Below, one piece after another: positions 9,740-21,274 of a stretch of 64,000 nucleotides of DNA. Within the stretch, counting starts at the first letter, position 1; the number at the start of each line of letters is the position of its first letter. The notes under the pieces were generated by a model. It made no database searches and was not told where the DNA came from. It saw nothing but the letters and a program-made list of their open reading frames with translations. The position numbers and the translations under genes are program-made. Origin of the DNA: Turnera subulata (Eukaryota > Streptophyta > Magnoliopsida > Malpighiales > Passifloraceae); NCBI GenBank assembly GCA_028386065.3, contig JAKUCV010007483.1:1-64000 (forward strand). Reading direction: 5' to 3'.

Positions 9740-10323
9740 CTATCTATAAAATCACGAAGACAGCGAAACAGTCTGAAACTAAAACAGCCGAAAGTACAAA
9801 AATAACCTTATTTAGTATTAATATAAAAACAAAAACGACATGTCATATAATAATGAATGACAAGTAGCTTCTCTATATTTATAACTATATAGCACGAGCT
9901 AGAAAAACAAACAAATAAATAAAATATATTTATCTGCATTATACATAAGAACCTATCTCTATTCGTTATAAAGCAGGGTGACAACAATCTATAATAACAC
10001 CGATTGGAATCGATCTAAGGTTGCAGATTGCTATTTAACCCATAACCTCTTGATTTTGATGATTGAACAACGCCATAAACCTATTGATTGGTTTTTTAGC
10101 CAAACTGAACCTCTTGATTTAAGTAACACATTGAAATCTGAATTCGTTGATTTGATTTTACATTACAAAATAAAAAAAAATTAAAAATAATTTTACTTTG
10201 TTAATGATAAATTTATATTAAATTAGGGAAAATTTTTAGTATTTCATTATTTTACTATTTTTTGCATAATTTTGCATTAATTTTGATATTAATAATAACA
10301 TTTATATTGCATGTTATTATATC
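8057..10323. other. AT-rich intergenic DNA upstream of the cystatin gene, duplicated at 26.8-28.6 kb
   Basis: No convincing coding sequence. From about 8460 the sequence matches 26830 onward, for example the shared AAATTGAGTATAGAAAAAATC, the TGACACCCACCCATGG segment near 8975/27293 and the CATGTGTGCCGC segment near 9440/28415. This marks the left part of the segmental duplication. A TATA-like TTTATAAATACT at 8990-9001 is present in both copies (GTATAAATACT at 27309). Confidence 0.7.
9661..9735. repeat. TA dinucleotide microsatellite
   Basis: A (TA)n run of about 75 bp. The duplicate copy near 28624-28657 has a shorter and interrupted run, so the microsatellite has changed length since duplication. 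The Ile/Tyr repeat frame over it is an artefact. Confidence 0.9.
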
Positions 10324-10331
10324 ATGTGCAT

Positions 10332-10599
10332 CAGGGGCGGATATAGGGGGAGCAAGGGGGCCAGGCCCGCCCTAAAATCCTATTTAATCTACATATAGAA
10401 ACAGTTTTTGAAACTCTAACATGTAGCTTAGTGGTTAGTGCTGAGTCATGCATCCTCACCAACACAGGTTTGAGTCCCCCTTGTGTTTGTTTCCCCTTAC
10501 ATATTTTTATGTCTTCCATATTACATAATTGAGTCCCTAATAGTTTACATAATGTTACAACTTGGCCCTCCCTAATTTTTTCCTCTGGATCCGCCCCTG
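10332..10599. mobile_element. 268-bp hAT-type MITE with tRNA-like internal motifs
   Basis: Terminal inverted repeats CAGGGGCGGAT... / ...ATCCGCCCCTG are flanked by a perfect 8-bp duplication, ATGTGCAT (10324-10331 and 10600-10607). An 8-bp TSD and a CAGGG-type terminus are the hallmarks of hAT elements. There is no transposase. The interior includes box A-like and box B-like sequence (separate entry). It is absent from the corresponding place in the other duplicate copy. Confidence 0.8.
10424..10477 (+). promoter_or_regulatory. tRNA-like box A and box B inside the MITE
   Basis: TAGCTTAGTGG (10424-10434) fits the Pol III box A pattern TRGCNNAGYNGG. GGTTTGAGTCC (10467-10477) fits box B GGTTCGANTCC with one mismatch. 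The spacing is like that in a tRNA gene. There is no complete cloverleaf, so this is not called a tRNA gene. Confidence 0.45.
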
Positions 10600-10607
10600 A
10601 TGTGCAT

Positions 10608-11791
10608 AGCACATGCACAAAAACTAGTATATATAAATAAAGGAAGAGCTTGGAGATAAAACGAAGGAATATTATTTATATGTTGTAAAACATTCAAATT
10701 TAAAACGCATTGTAAAATTTTTTATTGCACCTTACCCATAGCAAATTTTTTATACGAGGCACGCCATTGAACATAATTTTTATAAAATGTTTTAAAGGGG
10801 GTTTGCCGATAATGTTTTTAGTAGTCCATTTTACATGCCATACATAGTGAATCAATACGTACCTTGCAAAATCTTTCATTCATTCTTTTCTTTCATTTCT
10901 CTATTTTTTACATGATTTTGACAATCACATCTACAATACAACTAAAATTATTTATGGACAGGACTAAGTAATTTCAATCCATCCTTAAATAAGATTTGCC
11001 ACAGATTGTAGAATAGTGTAAGGGGAAATTTTTCTTGACTAATTAGAGAAAAAACACTTCTCGCAAGAGACAAAATGATTGCAAGCACTATAGAATTCAG
11101 GCTGTTTACAAACGCTTCCGTAAGAATCCTGTAAGAAACATTAAAGAAACAAAGCTTCTTACGGGTTTCTTTCGTATTCTTACGACCGCGTAACCCCTTG
11201 ACCGTAAGTAAACGATAAGGAAGCCGTAACTCGATCCCTAAAAAACATTTTGCCACAGATTGTAAGAATAAAAATGAATTCACCCACTAAACCTACAAGC
11301 ATATGTCTTGATGAACTTTGGAAACATTTTGCAATTGGAAACAAATGATATATGAATAACATCTTTAGTATAGATATTTTCAAACCATCCAAAAAGCTGA
11401 AAGAAAGAGAGTGGAAAAATAATTCATACAACACTGTATGACAATGAGTATGTGCAGCATGCGACACTAAAAGCAACAATGAAAGCAGTAAGGAATTTCT
11501 GACAGATTTCTTACAGAAATGTTGGGGTAAGAACTTGCTGTAACTAACAACCTAAAAATTGGTAGTGAAGTTGCATGGGATGATTATGGCTTATAGCATG
11601 TATATGGTGACTGTGGTTCATGTACAGAATAAATAGTCATCTAATCCAATTGTCGTTTCTTAAAATAAGAACAAAACGATCTCTGTGGGCAAGATAAACG
11701 TGTGGGGGGGCTCAATTTCTTGCCCTGTTTTGTTCTTCATCCGACCAAAATTAATTAAGTAGGTAGGGCCATGGAGGGTGGGGTGGAGCTC
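10608..11791. other. Upstream region of the cystatin gene
   Basis: Non-coding and AT-rich. It is collinear with 28660-29690 and 35460-35555 of the duplicate, the collinearity being broken there only by the Copia insertion. It probably contains the gene's regulatory sequence, but no specific element other than the TATA box is convincing. Confidence 0.6.
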
Positions 11792-11799
11792 TATATAAA
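11792..11799 (+). promoter_or_regulatory. TATA box of the cystatin gene
   Basis: TATATAAA within GAGCTCTATATAAAGGCATC, about 94 bp upstream of the ATG at 11893. The same sequence occurs at 35555-35562 before the paralogous pseudogene. Confidence 0.7.
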
Positions 11800-11892
11800 G
11801 GCATCAACCCACACTCCTTTAGTCATAGCAAGCAAAGCATTGATCAAGAGACTAGACTAAAATAGAGAGAGCATACTACTAGTATCTGAGAG

Positions 11893-13842
11893 ATGGCAAG
11901 CAATGGAGTTGCGGACACGGTCGTAGGTGGCATTGAAACCATTTCTCCTCCTTTCCCCGCTGAAATCGAGGACCTGGCTCGTTTTGCTGTGGAGACCCAG
12001 AAAGAGGTTCTTTTCTATGTCTATACTTAAGCTTTTATTTATGCTCAGGAAGCATTTATATATAAATGCTCATCTCTACTTAACCAAGCTGCGTGCTAGC
12101 CATATATCTCTGCATGCATGTGTTAGAATTAAAAAAAAAAATCTCTGCATGCATATACTATTATTCTATTATCTTTTGAACCAAATTAATAAATTGCATG
12201 CATTAATCGTTAGAATTTAATTTCGTAATATTATTGTTAGAATTCGTCAAGGGAAAACAAAAAACTAGTAGAATGTGTTCATGCCATGAATGTTTTCTTG
12301 GACATTTATAATTTTACCATTCTCGCCCGATTTAATTGATAAATTATTACAAGAAGTGGGCTTGATGAGTTATGTGATTTATTAATTCAAATTGTTCGCT
12401 AAAAGTTGTACAAAAAAAAATGTTGGTGCAGTATCCCAATCTGGTGTTAAAGGAGGTGATAAAGGCTGGAAAACAGGTGGTATCTGGGATCAAATACTAC
12501 ATCACCCTGGAAGCAGATGATGGGAATCACTATGAAACCCAAATCTGGGTGCAGGAATGGCTTCACAAGAAGGAGGTTCTTGTATTCAAGCGCCTGCTGC
12601 TGGGGGCGTATGGATCACTTGGTGCACCTGAGGACATTCCTGATGCGGCTACCAATCTGGAGGTTATCGAGCTTGCTCGTTTCGCTGTTAACGAGCACAA
12701 CAAGCAAGAGGTTCCCTTTCTAATTAATCAATTCTTCTTAATTTTTTGTTTATTAAGATAATACAGTATAATTCTTGATTATACATAAAAGTTTGTTAAA
12801 TGCTACTACCTAGTAATTAAGATAAAGATTTACTTTTTTTTTTCTCAGAAAACAAATCTAGAGTTCAAGGGTGTGGTGAAGGCAAGCGAACAGGTAGTAG
12901 CTGGCTACTTGTACCGCATTGTCCTGAAGGCAGCAAAACCTGGTGATGTCTGCCGGTTTTACGAAGCCAAGGTGCTATTGCCGGCTGGGGTTCATGTCAA
13001 GGTGTTGCTAGACTTCAAGCCTCTCTTACAGACAGCCAAACAACTCGGCGCCATTTCAGGGCAAGCTGTAGACATCCCTCTCGCTCCCTTCAACGAAGAG
13101 ATTATCCATTTGGCTCAATTTGCTGTTGATCAGCACAATAAGAAAGAGGTACACATAGATACATATATATGCACTCCTCGGGCATGCATATTGAGAACCA
13201 ATTGATCACATGTAAACGTTTTGGTGTAGCATACAACTCTGGTGTACAAGAGGGTGGTGAAGGCAACCATGCGGGAACAAATTCCTGGTAGTTTGAACCA
13301 TATATATCATATTATCCTGGAAGCTGCAGAATCAGCACTCCTCGGAGCCCACACCCGCTTTTATGCAGCGGATGTTCTGACGATGTTCCTCCCGCCGGGG
13401 CTTGGTGACGGTAGGGTGTTGCTCGACTTTGTCCCACTACTAAAGGGGCAGACCAAGAAGACTTTAGCTGGTGGGTTTGTGGATATTCCCGATGCATCCA
13501 CCAACAAGGATATCATTGCCCTTGCTGTCTTTGCTGTTGATGAGTACAACAAAGAACAGGTTTATTATTGTCCTGAATATTGTAATCATTGATTGATAAA
13601 ACAAAATCAAAATAGGTAAAATTATGAGTTATTGATGGCAGGGGAAGCATCTTGAGTTCAAGAAAGTCCTAAGCGCAAAGTCTCAAGTAGTGGCTGGCGT
13701 AAACTACGTCATTAACTTGGTTGCAGGGGAAGATGGGCAGGACAGCGAGTACAAAGCTGCTGTCTGGGTCAAGGAGTGGGAGAATTTTAAGAAGTTGACC
13801 TCCTTTGACCGTATTGGACCCCTTACCACTGGCGCTAACTAG
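11893..13842 (+). CDS. Multicystatin: four-domain plant cysteine protease inhibitor
   Basis: Five exons: 11893-12006, 12432-12710, 12849-13148, 13230-13559 and 13642-13842. All introns are phase 0 with GT/AG ends; the product is 407 residues. Phytocystatins inhibit papain-like cysteine proteases. Their marks are an N-terminal Gly, the LARFAV helix signature, the central QxVxG loop and a C-terminal Trp loop. Exon 1 supplies GG and LARFAVETQ. Exon 2 supplies QVVSG, a Trp loop (QEWLHK) and LARFAVNEHN. Exon 3 supplies QVVAG and LAQFAVDQHN. Exon 4 supplies a degenerate QIPGS and LAVFAVDEYN. Exon 5 supplies QVVAG and a Trp loop (VKEWENF). Each intron follows the helix, so every domain is split between two exons. 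Domains 2 and 3 lack the Trp of the second loop (LLPAGV, FLPPGL), and domain 3 also has the altered first loop, so their affinity is probably lower. There is no signal peptide, which suggests a cytosolic protein, as inferred. The frame is intact throughout. Confidence 0.92.
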
Positions 13843-13846
13843 AGAG

Positions 13847-13993
13847 GTAATCAATTAAACGGGTGTATCTAAGTACATGCATACTTCAAAAAAATCCCAT
13901 CCATATATAAGATAAGATAATTCCAATATTTTTGTTCCATAAATTTATAATTGATATATATTTCTATGATCTGTTGCTTTCTTTGGGTTTCAG
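13847..13993 (+). other. Probable intron in the 3' UTR of the cystatin gene
   Basis: A GT (GAGAG|GTAATC) follows the stop codon, and TTTGGGTTTCAG ends at 13993. The acceptor and downstream GTAGCTGAAGACA are preserved at 47247-47270 in the pseudogene copy. This is inferred from splice motifs only. Confidence 0.45.
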
Positions 13994-14845
13994 GTAGCTG
14001 AAGACAATTTCTTCTAAGCGGCCGCCGGCGATCGATCATGCTAAGAATTTCAAATTTCACGCTTATAATTAAATAAAAAAAATTGTCCAAGTGAATCAGG
14101 CCGACGTGCTACTGACATTTGGAGAGTTTGTTATGCTTTCGTTAATAATAATAGTCTGTATTAGAATAATTATGGAATAACAAGGGTGAATCTATATACA
14201 TGCACTATCTGTGGATTCTGAAGAACGGGTTCTAACTGTGCAACCTCAAGTCTGAGGACTAGAAAAATGTTCATGTTTATAGCACCTACTCAATATATAA
14301 AAGGCATCTTTTTCTTTATGGATATCTTCCTACAGTGACCTGTTTTATCTTTTCCTTTCTTATCCTATTCTACGACTAGCAAAACAATGAATCTTGGCCT
14401 CGTCTGATCATATTCTGCCATTTGATGGTTTAATTAATCCCACGCTTCTCAAATTTAATGCTTTTTTTCGTGGACAAAAACCAACATTTAATTTTGATGA
14501 CACAAAATGGGTCATGATTAGGGAGCCATTTTTAAAAATGATAAAGGAATTTAATTGGCCAGACATCAAGATTCGAGAGGAAAGTAAAAAAAAAAAAAAA
14601 AAGAGAAAGCCGTATATATGGAAATCCAGCAAACAACCCACATATCGTACAAAATCAGAAATTGGTAGACGACGATTGTATGAGTCAACTGTTGTCGGAT
14701 GCCTCAGGGCCGGGCACAGCTCCTTCGGGAGTTCATGTCTATAAATCTAGTCTTTTATCTCTTTTTTTTCTATCTATTTAAAAAAGAAGAAAAGAAAACC
14801 CTTTTTGCTTTTTTTGGTAACGAAGAAAACCCGTTATACTTCTGC
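13994..14845. other. 3' UTR and downstream spacer of the cystatin gene
   Basis: No gene seen. It matches 47258-47950 downstream of the pseudogene and so carries the right edge of the segmental duplication at about 14650. Short open frames here look random. Confidence 0.6.
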
Positions 14846-14895
14846 AAAAGTATATACACTTACCAAAGAAATAACTTAGTTTCCGTCACCAACCC

Positions 14896-17118
14896 ATGTC
14901 CTCTCAACCGTTTTCCTTTCAACCCATGTCCCCCGCCTTCCGGGCGGCCTCCCAACCCTTCACCACCACCGTAGAGTCATCCCTCAACCCCAACCTCCCA
15001 CCGGTCATCGACCAAATACCTTACCACACCCGAGACGACCACCAAACAACACACTACCGCTACATAATCAAACAGAGCATATCACACCCCCAACCTCCCT
15101 ACCCAACAACCCTAAATCTCTCCACTTTTCCAGGTGGAGCAGGAAAGTAATTCAAAACGCCGTGGACAACAATCTTGTTGTCAGCATATACGTTGAGCAC
15201 CAGATGGACTCCCCTGGATGTTCATCTCGTCATGTCAAGATTTGGTGATGTGATGGACGTCTTTATCCCACAAAAATTAAACAAGAAAGGAAACCGATTT
15301 GCGTTCATTAGATTCAACCGCCCCGGAAACGTACATGCCCTTACTGAGAAGATCTCCACTGTGCAAGCGGACGGGATAAATCTTGGTGCAAGTTTGGCCA
15401 GGAACAGATCGGTGCAGAGTGGTACCAACGCTAACAACAACACCACGTCTCGAGTTCAAAGGAGGCACGACCAGGTCGATCATGTTGCACCTCAGAATAA
15501 ATCTTACGTTGAGACTGTGCACGGAACGGCACCGGCTCCACCTCGAACAGAGAATGTATCACAATCAACAACAGGTCAAATTTACATCCCAAGAGAGGCT
15601 TCACCATCTTGGCTTGATCAGTGCATTTTGGCTGTAATGAAGAACCCTATCCCAATTCACAGTATTACTGCTATGGTGCATACAAGCATTAACAAAGAGG
15701 TATCAGTTATCCCTATGGGTGGAGTGTCCTCCTTACTTAGGTTCCAAACAACCAAAGAGATGAATGAAGTGCTGAGAAATACACCCAAAGCATTGTCTCA
15801 AATATGCAGTGAATTCAGGCAGTGGAAGACGGACGACTGTACTTTCAACAGACTATGCTGGGTTCTTATTAGGAGTACTCCACCATGTGTGTGGAACGAC
15901 GAGTTCTTTGGGGCTGTTGTCGCGTGTGTCGGGGTTATGGTGGACTGCAGCCAGGATACAAGAAGCCAAACACGTTTGGATGTTGCTGAAGTACTGATTC
16001 TTACTACTGATTTCGGTTTTGTTAATCGATCCTTATCAGTTAACATCGGTGGTAAACAGTATAATATTGGCATAATGGAAACCCAATATGACCCTTTGGA
16101 TTGGGCATGGTTGCCCTCCTTTCTCTCCACCACCGCCAATACCTCCCCACACGGCCTCTTCCGCCAATCCCAGCAGACTTCAAAATCCCCCCTGATCAAC
16201 CCTTCATCCCACTCCAGACAGGTCAGTGCATGCACGTCCTCGAGTGGCAACCCAAACCAATTAGACTAGTCCGACGCCTCATCATCCCATGACCCATTTA
16301 ACTTGGCCCCGATTATCGAGAGTATCATGCCTAGACACGAGCTGACACAACAACTATCCCCATCACTTTCCTCGAAATCCATTCCACCTGAGCTGTTAAC
16401 CCACGAGACAAACTTTGTTGATCCAACGGACTTAGACAAAGACCCCTCCTCTAAGCCTAACTCACCCACTAAAGAGACTAAGCCCAGTTTAATAAGCCCA
16501 TTACCCCATAGCATTCCAAAAACAATCCAACACAACCCTGCAATAGTTGCCAACCCAAATAATACCAGTGCCAAAACTCCCTTAAATCTACCATTGGTCC
16601 CTTATCCTTTATCACCCTCGACCAAGAGCTCCTCTACCAGAAACTTATCACCACCCAGACAGCCCCCTATTCACTGTGAACGACCAACCAAATCACCTTA
16701 CCAACTACAGACTTTATCCTTTTGGAGTGATTTGTATGACCCTATGGAATATGACCAATCCTCTTTACAGAAAATCGTAGAAAGAAAGGTGATGGCCGTT
16801 ATTAAAGGTATGCAACTAAAGAAGTGGAAAATGACCAAGTATTTGTCCAAGACCGGTAGCATAACATCCACCCTAGAGAACCAAATGTCTCCATCTGATT
16901 TAGATATTCAAAGGCTCAATCGGCGATCAGTAGTGCGTGAGGATAGTGTGTCGTCCATTCCAGTCTCTTTTACTGAGATGGAGATCCAGGAAACGTGTAG
17001 ACTTGGGGATCAGATTGGTTGGGATAGATCTCAGGGTGATTGCTCGGTTGAACACATTATTGAGAACCTGGTCATAGATGAAGCTATTGATTGGACTAGG
17101 TCTCTGGCTGAGTCTTAG
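14896..17118 (+). pseudogene. LINE 1 ORF1 (RRM-containing RNA-binding protein), broken
   Basis: Plant L1 ORF1 proteins coat the element RNA. A Pro-rich N-terminus starts at 14896 and ends by frame loss near 15150. The RRM follows in another frame: VSIYVE (near 15180), then MSRFGDVMDVFIPQK and the RNP1-like NRFAFIRF. A short deletion near 15200 breaks the RRM after its first strand. The middle part (ILAVMKNPIPIHS to NIGIMETQYDP) aligns with LINE 2 ORF1. A TAG at 16267-16269, where LINE 2 has an open frame, interrupts the region before DPFNLAPIIE. The C-terminus (VIDEAIDWTRS) ends at 17118. At least one frameshift and one nonsense change make it non-functional. Confidence 0.8.
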
Positions 17119-17573
17119 GACCCTGGTATCTTCCTTTTTCTAGTGTCCTGTTTCTCTGATGATAAGTTTGATTTCATGGAATGCTAGAGGCCTATGCTCT
17201 CATAGGAAGCAGGAGAAGGTTCGTAGTTTGATAAAGGAGGTAGCTGCAAATTTCATCTTTATCAGTGAATCGAAGTGTAGTGGAGTGAACATTCAATTTT
17301 GTCACAAAGTTTGGGGATCAGGAATATAGATTTTGTATCAGTTGACGTAGCAGGTAACACAAGGGGTTTACTATGTATTTGGGATTGTGATACGATCAAA
17401 GTGGCTCGAGTCAAACAGTCTACAAACTGGATTATCCTTGAAGGTCAATTCAGTCAAACCAAGGCACTAGTTACCATTTGCTGTGTGTGTGGGAGCAAGC
17501 TTGTCGAGTCTCAAATATCTAGCAGCGCTCAAGACCGAATTCCCTGCTCCTTGGCTGGCCTTCGGAGATTTCA

Positions 17574-20500
17574 ACGAAACACTTTGTACTACGGATAAGA
17601 AGAGTGGCAGAGTTCATAATCAAGGCACAATGGCATTTAGAGGCTTCATCGACAGACTAAACCTGGTAGAATTCCAATTGACGGTCAGGTTGTTCACGTG
17701 GGGAAACCTTAATTTTGCAAGTAGAATCGATAGAGTGATGGCTGAGGGCGAGTAGTGTGACCTATTTCCTTTCTTGTTCTTAAAGTCAGGCAGCAAACAA
17801 GGATCAGATCACTGCCCCTTGATTCTATCACAAGAGCACCCTGATTGGGGTAGGAGGCCTTTTCGTTTCCTGTCCGCATGGTGGGATCACCCGAAATTCA
17901 TGGAGGTTATCAAAAGCATGTGGAGGCATGTCAGGAATTTCCAAGAAGCTTTAACTTAATGAAAAAGTTGAGTTTTATGAGAAGATCATTATCTAAGTGG
18001 AACCGCGAGATCTTTGGGAACATCAAATCAACTATTGATTCAAATCAATTTGAGATCGATGGTATTGATAAGGTGGCTGAACACCAAAACCTTGATCAAT
18101 CAGAAATTCGACGGGCCTTGGACTTAAAGGTCGAATTGGATGTAAAACTAAAGCATCTAGAGCCTACCTGGAGGCAGATGGTGAGAATCCGATGGTGTAG
18201 ACTTGGGGATCGGAATTCAAAATTCTTTCACATATCTACATGTGTAAGGGGAAGGAAGAATAGAATTGGGCAGTTGATGATTGACAATCAGATGGTTTCA
18301 GACCCAACCACTATTAAAGAGAGAGTTACAGACTTCTTCGCCAAACTGTACGACTCCCCAGACGGTTTGAGACCCTCAATTGGATCCCTAGCTTTCAGGA
18401 GACTAGACGGGGCTGCGAGAGATAATTTGGAAAGGCCTTTCACAATTGAGGAGGTGAAGGAGGCTGTTTGGGCTTGTGATGGGTCTAGGTTCCCCTGGAC
18501 CTGATGGGTTCAACTTTACATTTTACAAAAAATGCTGGGATTTGATCAAAACTGACGTGTTTGATATGGTTTCTGATTTCTATCATAATAGCAGGTTACC
18601 TAAAGGTGTCAACATCTCCTATATTATCCTCATTGCCAAAAAACTGTTGGCTTTTTGTCCCTGTTGGTGCAACCCAAACAAGGAGCCTTGAAAAACAATT
18701 TTTGGTTTTATACCAATTTGTTGGCTTTGATCTTCAACTAATTCAAAAAGGCTCAAGAACATCGATGTTTGAAGTTAAACATCGATGTTTTTAGGCTACG
18801 GAACTTCAAACAATTTGGCCGAACAGCTAGAACATCGATGTTTGAATCAAAACATCGATGTTTAGACAATTCGGTAACTTCAAATTCTTGGGCAGAATGC
18901 AAAAAACATCGATGTTTAAATCAAAACATCGATGTTTGCTACAGTGAAATTCTGGAAATTCCAGAATTCTGCAGAAACGCAAAAACTGGTTTTCTTGGTT
19001 ACTTCTCAATTTGTTTTCTCACAATTCACTCAATATTTTGGCTTGTACACTTAATGAACAAACTAACAAACACTTTGTGAAGTGAAACACACTCAATGCA
19101 CTCTTATTTCACTTGTAGAACTCAAATTACAATACTCAAAACATAGGCAGAAAATCAACTTACAGAAAACCAAGGCTGACTTTCTTGGTTACTGTTCCAT
19201 TGATTTTCTCCCTAATCTCTCACAATCTTTTGTTTTNACGAAACACTTTGTACTACGGATAAGAAGAGTGGCAGAGTTCATAATCAAGGCACAATGGCAT
19301 TTAGAGGCTTCATCGACAGACTAAACCTGGTAGAATTCCAATTGACGGTCAGGTTGTTCACGTGGGGAAACCTTAATTTTGCAAGTAGAATCGATAGAGT
19401 GATGGCTGAGGGCGAGTAGTGTGACCTATTTCCTTTCTTGTTCTTAAAGTCAGGCAGCAAACAAGGATCAGATCACTGCCCCTTGATTCTATCACAAGAG
19501 CACCCTGATTGGGGTAGGAGGCCTTTTCGTTTCCTGTCCGCATGGTGGGATCACCCGAAATTCATGGAGGTTATCAAAAGCATGTGGAGGCATGTCAGGA
19601 ATTTCCAAGAAGCTTTAACTTAATGAAAAAGTTGAGTTTTATGAGAAGATCATTATCTAAGTGGAACCGCGAGATCTTTGGGAACATCAAATCAACTATT
19701 GATTCAAATCAATTTGAGATCGATGGTATTGATAAGGTGGCTGAACACCAAAACCTTGATCAATCAGAAATTCGACGGGCCTTGGACTTAAAGGTCGAAT
19801 TGGATGTAAAACTAAAGCATCTAGAGCCTACCTGGAGGCAGATGGTGAGAATCCGATGGTGTAGACTTGGGGATCGGAATTCAAAATTCTTTCACATATC
19901 TACATGTGTAAGGGGAAGGAAGAATAGAATTGGGCAGTTGATGATTGACAATCAGATGGTTTCAGACCCAACCACTATTAAAGAGAGAGTTACAGACTTC
20001 TTCGCCAAACTGTACGACTCCCCAGACGGTTTGAGACCCTCAATTGGATCCCTAGCTTTCAGGAGACTAGACGGGGCTGCGAGAGATAATTTGGAAAGGC
20101 CTTTCACAATTGAGGAGGTGAAGGAGGCTGTTTGGGCTTGTGATGGGTCTAGGTTCCCCTGGACCTGATGGGTTCAACTTTACATTTTACAAAAAATGCT
20201 GGGATTTGATCAAAACTGACGTGTTTGATATGGTTTCTGATTTCTATCATAATAGCAGGTTACCTAAAGGTGTCAACATCTCCTATATTATCCTCATTGC
20301 CAAAAAACTGTTGGCTTTTTGTCCCTGTTGGTGCAACCCAAACAAGGAGCCTTGAAAAACAATTTTTGGTTTTATACCAATTTGTTGGCTTTGATCTTCA
20401 ACTAATTCAAAAAGGCTCAAGAACATCGATGTTTGAAGTTAAACATCGATGTTTTTAGGCTACGGAACTTCAAACAATTTGGCCGAACAGCTAGAACATC

Positions 20501-20900
20501 GATGTTTGAATCAAAACATCGATGTTTAGACAATTCGGTAACTTCAAATTCTTGGGCAGAATGCAAAAAACATCGATGTTTAAATCAAAACATCGATGTT
20601 TGCTACAGTGAAATTCTGGAAATTCCAGAATTCTGCAGAAACGCAAAAACTGGTTTTCTTGGTTACTTCTCAATTTGTTTTCTCACAATTCACTCAATAT
20701 TTTGGCTTGTACACTTAATGAACAAACTAACAAACACTTTGTGAAGTGAAACACACTCAATGCACTCTTATTTCACTTGTAGAACTCAAATTACAATACT
20801 CAAAACATAGGCAGAAAATCAACTTACAGAAAACCAAGGCTGACTTTCTTGGTTACTGTTCCATTGATTTTCTCCCTAATCTCTCACAATCTTTTGTTTT
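17574..20900 (+). other. Perfect 1663-bp duplication joined by a single N (assembly artefact likely)
   Basis: 17574-19236 is repeated as 19238-20900 with the single N at 19237 between them, and every open frame recurs at +1664. The repeat begins mid-codon in an endonuclease and ends mid-LTR, so it follows no biological boundary. The likely true sequence has one copy. Confidence 0.9.
18645..19236 (+). repeat. Partial (duplicated) copy of the solo LTR in LINE 1
   Basis: Identical to 20309-20900. It starts TGTTGGCTTTTTG after AAAAC (18640-18644) and stops at the N. It carries six AACATCGATGTT palindromes in 18768-18936. Confidence 0.85.
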
Positions 20901-21274
20901 AAACCACTCTGAACATTTCAAAGTAACAATGAAGTGAAACACCAACGTTTTCTAACTTGATTTCACTTGTATAAAACTGATTACAAGACTCAATTTATAG
21001 GCAGAAAAACATCCTATAATGCAACTTTGACAGCTCAATAACCCACTAAACATGACAGCTCACTCTTACTTTTCCTAAAATGCTCATAATAGAACAACAC
21101 TTAATGGAAACATTACAACTCAGGCTACACTCAGGATTGCACTAACACAATACAATAATCAAAAGACAAACTCCAACTAACATTCTTGAATAATTGGGTA
21201 GGACCAATTTTCAACTTGATCACAAAAAATATGATGCTGCTGCAATTTACTGCAGCTTGTTCATATTTCCAACA
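20309..21274 (+). repeat. Solo LTR (966 bp) in LINE 1, palindrome-bearing
   Basis: It begins TGTTGG and ends CCAACA. Both sides carry the 5-bp duplication AAAAC (20304-20308 and 21275-21279). Removing it with one TSD rejoins the LINE reading as AKKHGAESLAEFRPIT, which confirms the borders. No coding part is present, so it is a solo LTR left by recombination or a very short derivative. It contains three pairs of AACATCGATGTT (20432-20600). Confidence 0.88.

Noticed and set aside
9445..9867. ORF with a long Ile-Tyr repeat
   Set aside because: It is created by the TA microsatellite and has no recognisable content either side.
10424..10477. A tRNA gene
   Set aside because: Only box A and box B match; no acceptor stem or anticodon arm can be drawn, and the region lies inside a MITE.
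10948..11479. Minus-strand ORFs upstream of the cystatin gene
   Set aside because: They are hydrophobic random frames in AT-rich DNA, not preserved in the duplicate at 28970-29480 (the 29297-29716 frame differs).
13242..13497. Minus-strand ORFs over cystatin exon 4 (13312-13497, 13361-13552)
   Set aside because: They are shadows of the coding strand, where QxVxG and LARFAV-type motifs and splice sites support the plus-strand gene.
17574..20900. Genuine tandem duplication of part of LINE 1
   Set aside because: Perfect identity, arbitrary borders and the single N at 19237 point to an assembly error.
18769..20937. ORFs made of repeated TSMFE/HRCF/NIDVF words
   Set aside because: They arise from the AACATCGATGTT palindrome read in different frames, and are doubled by the assembly duplication.
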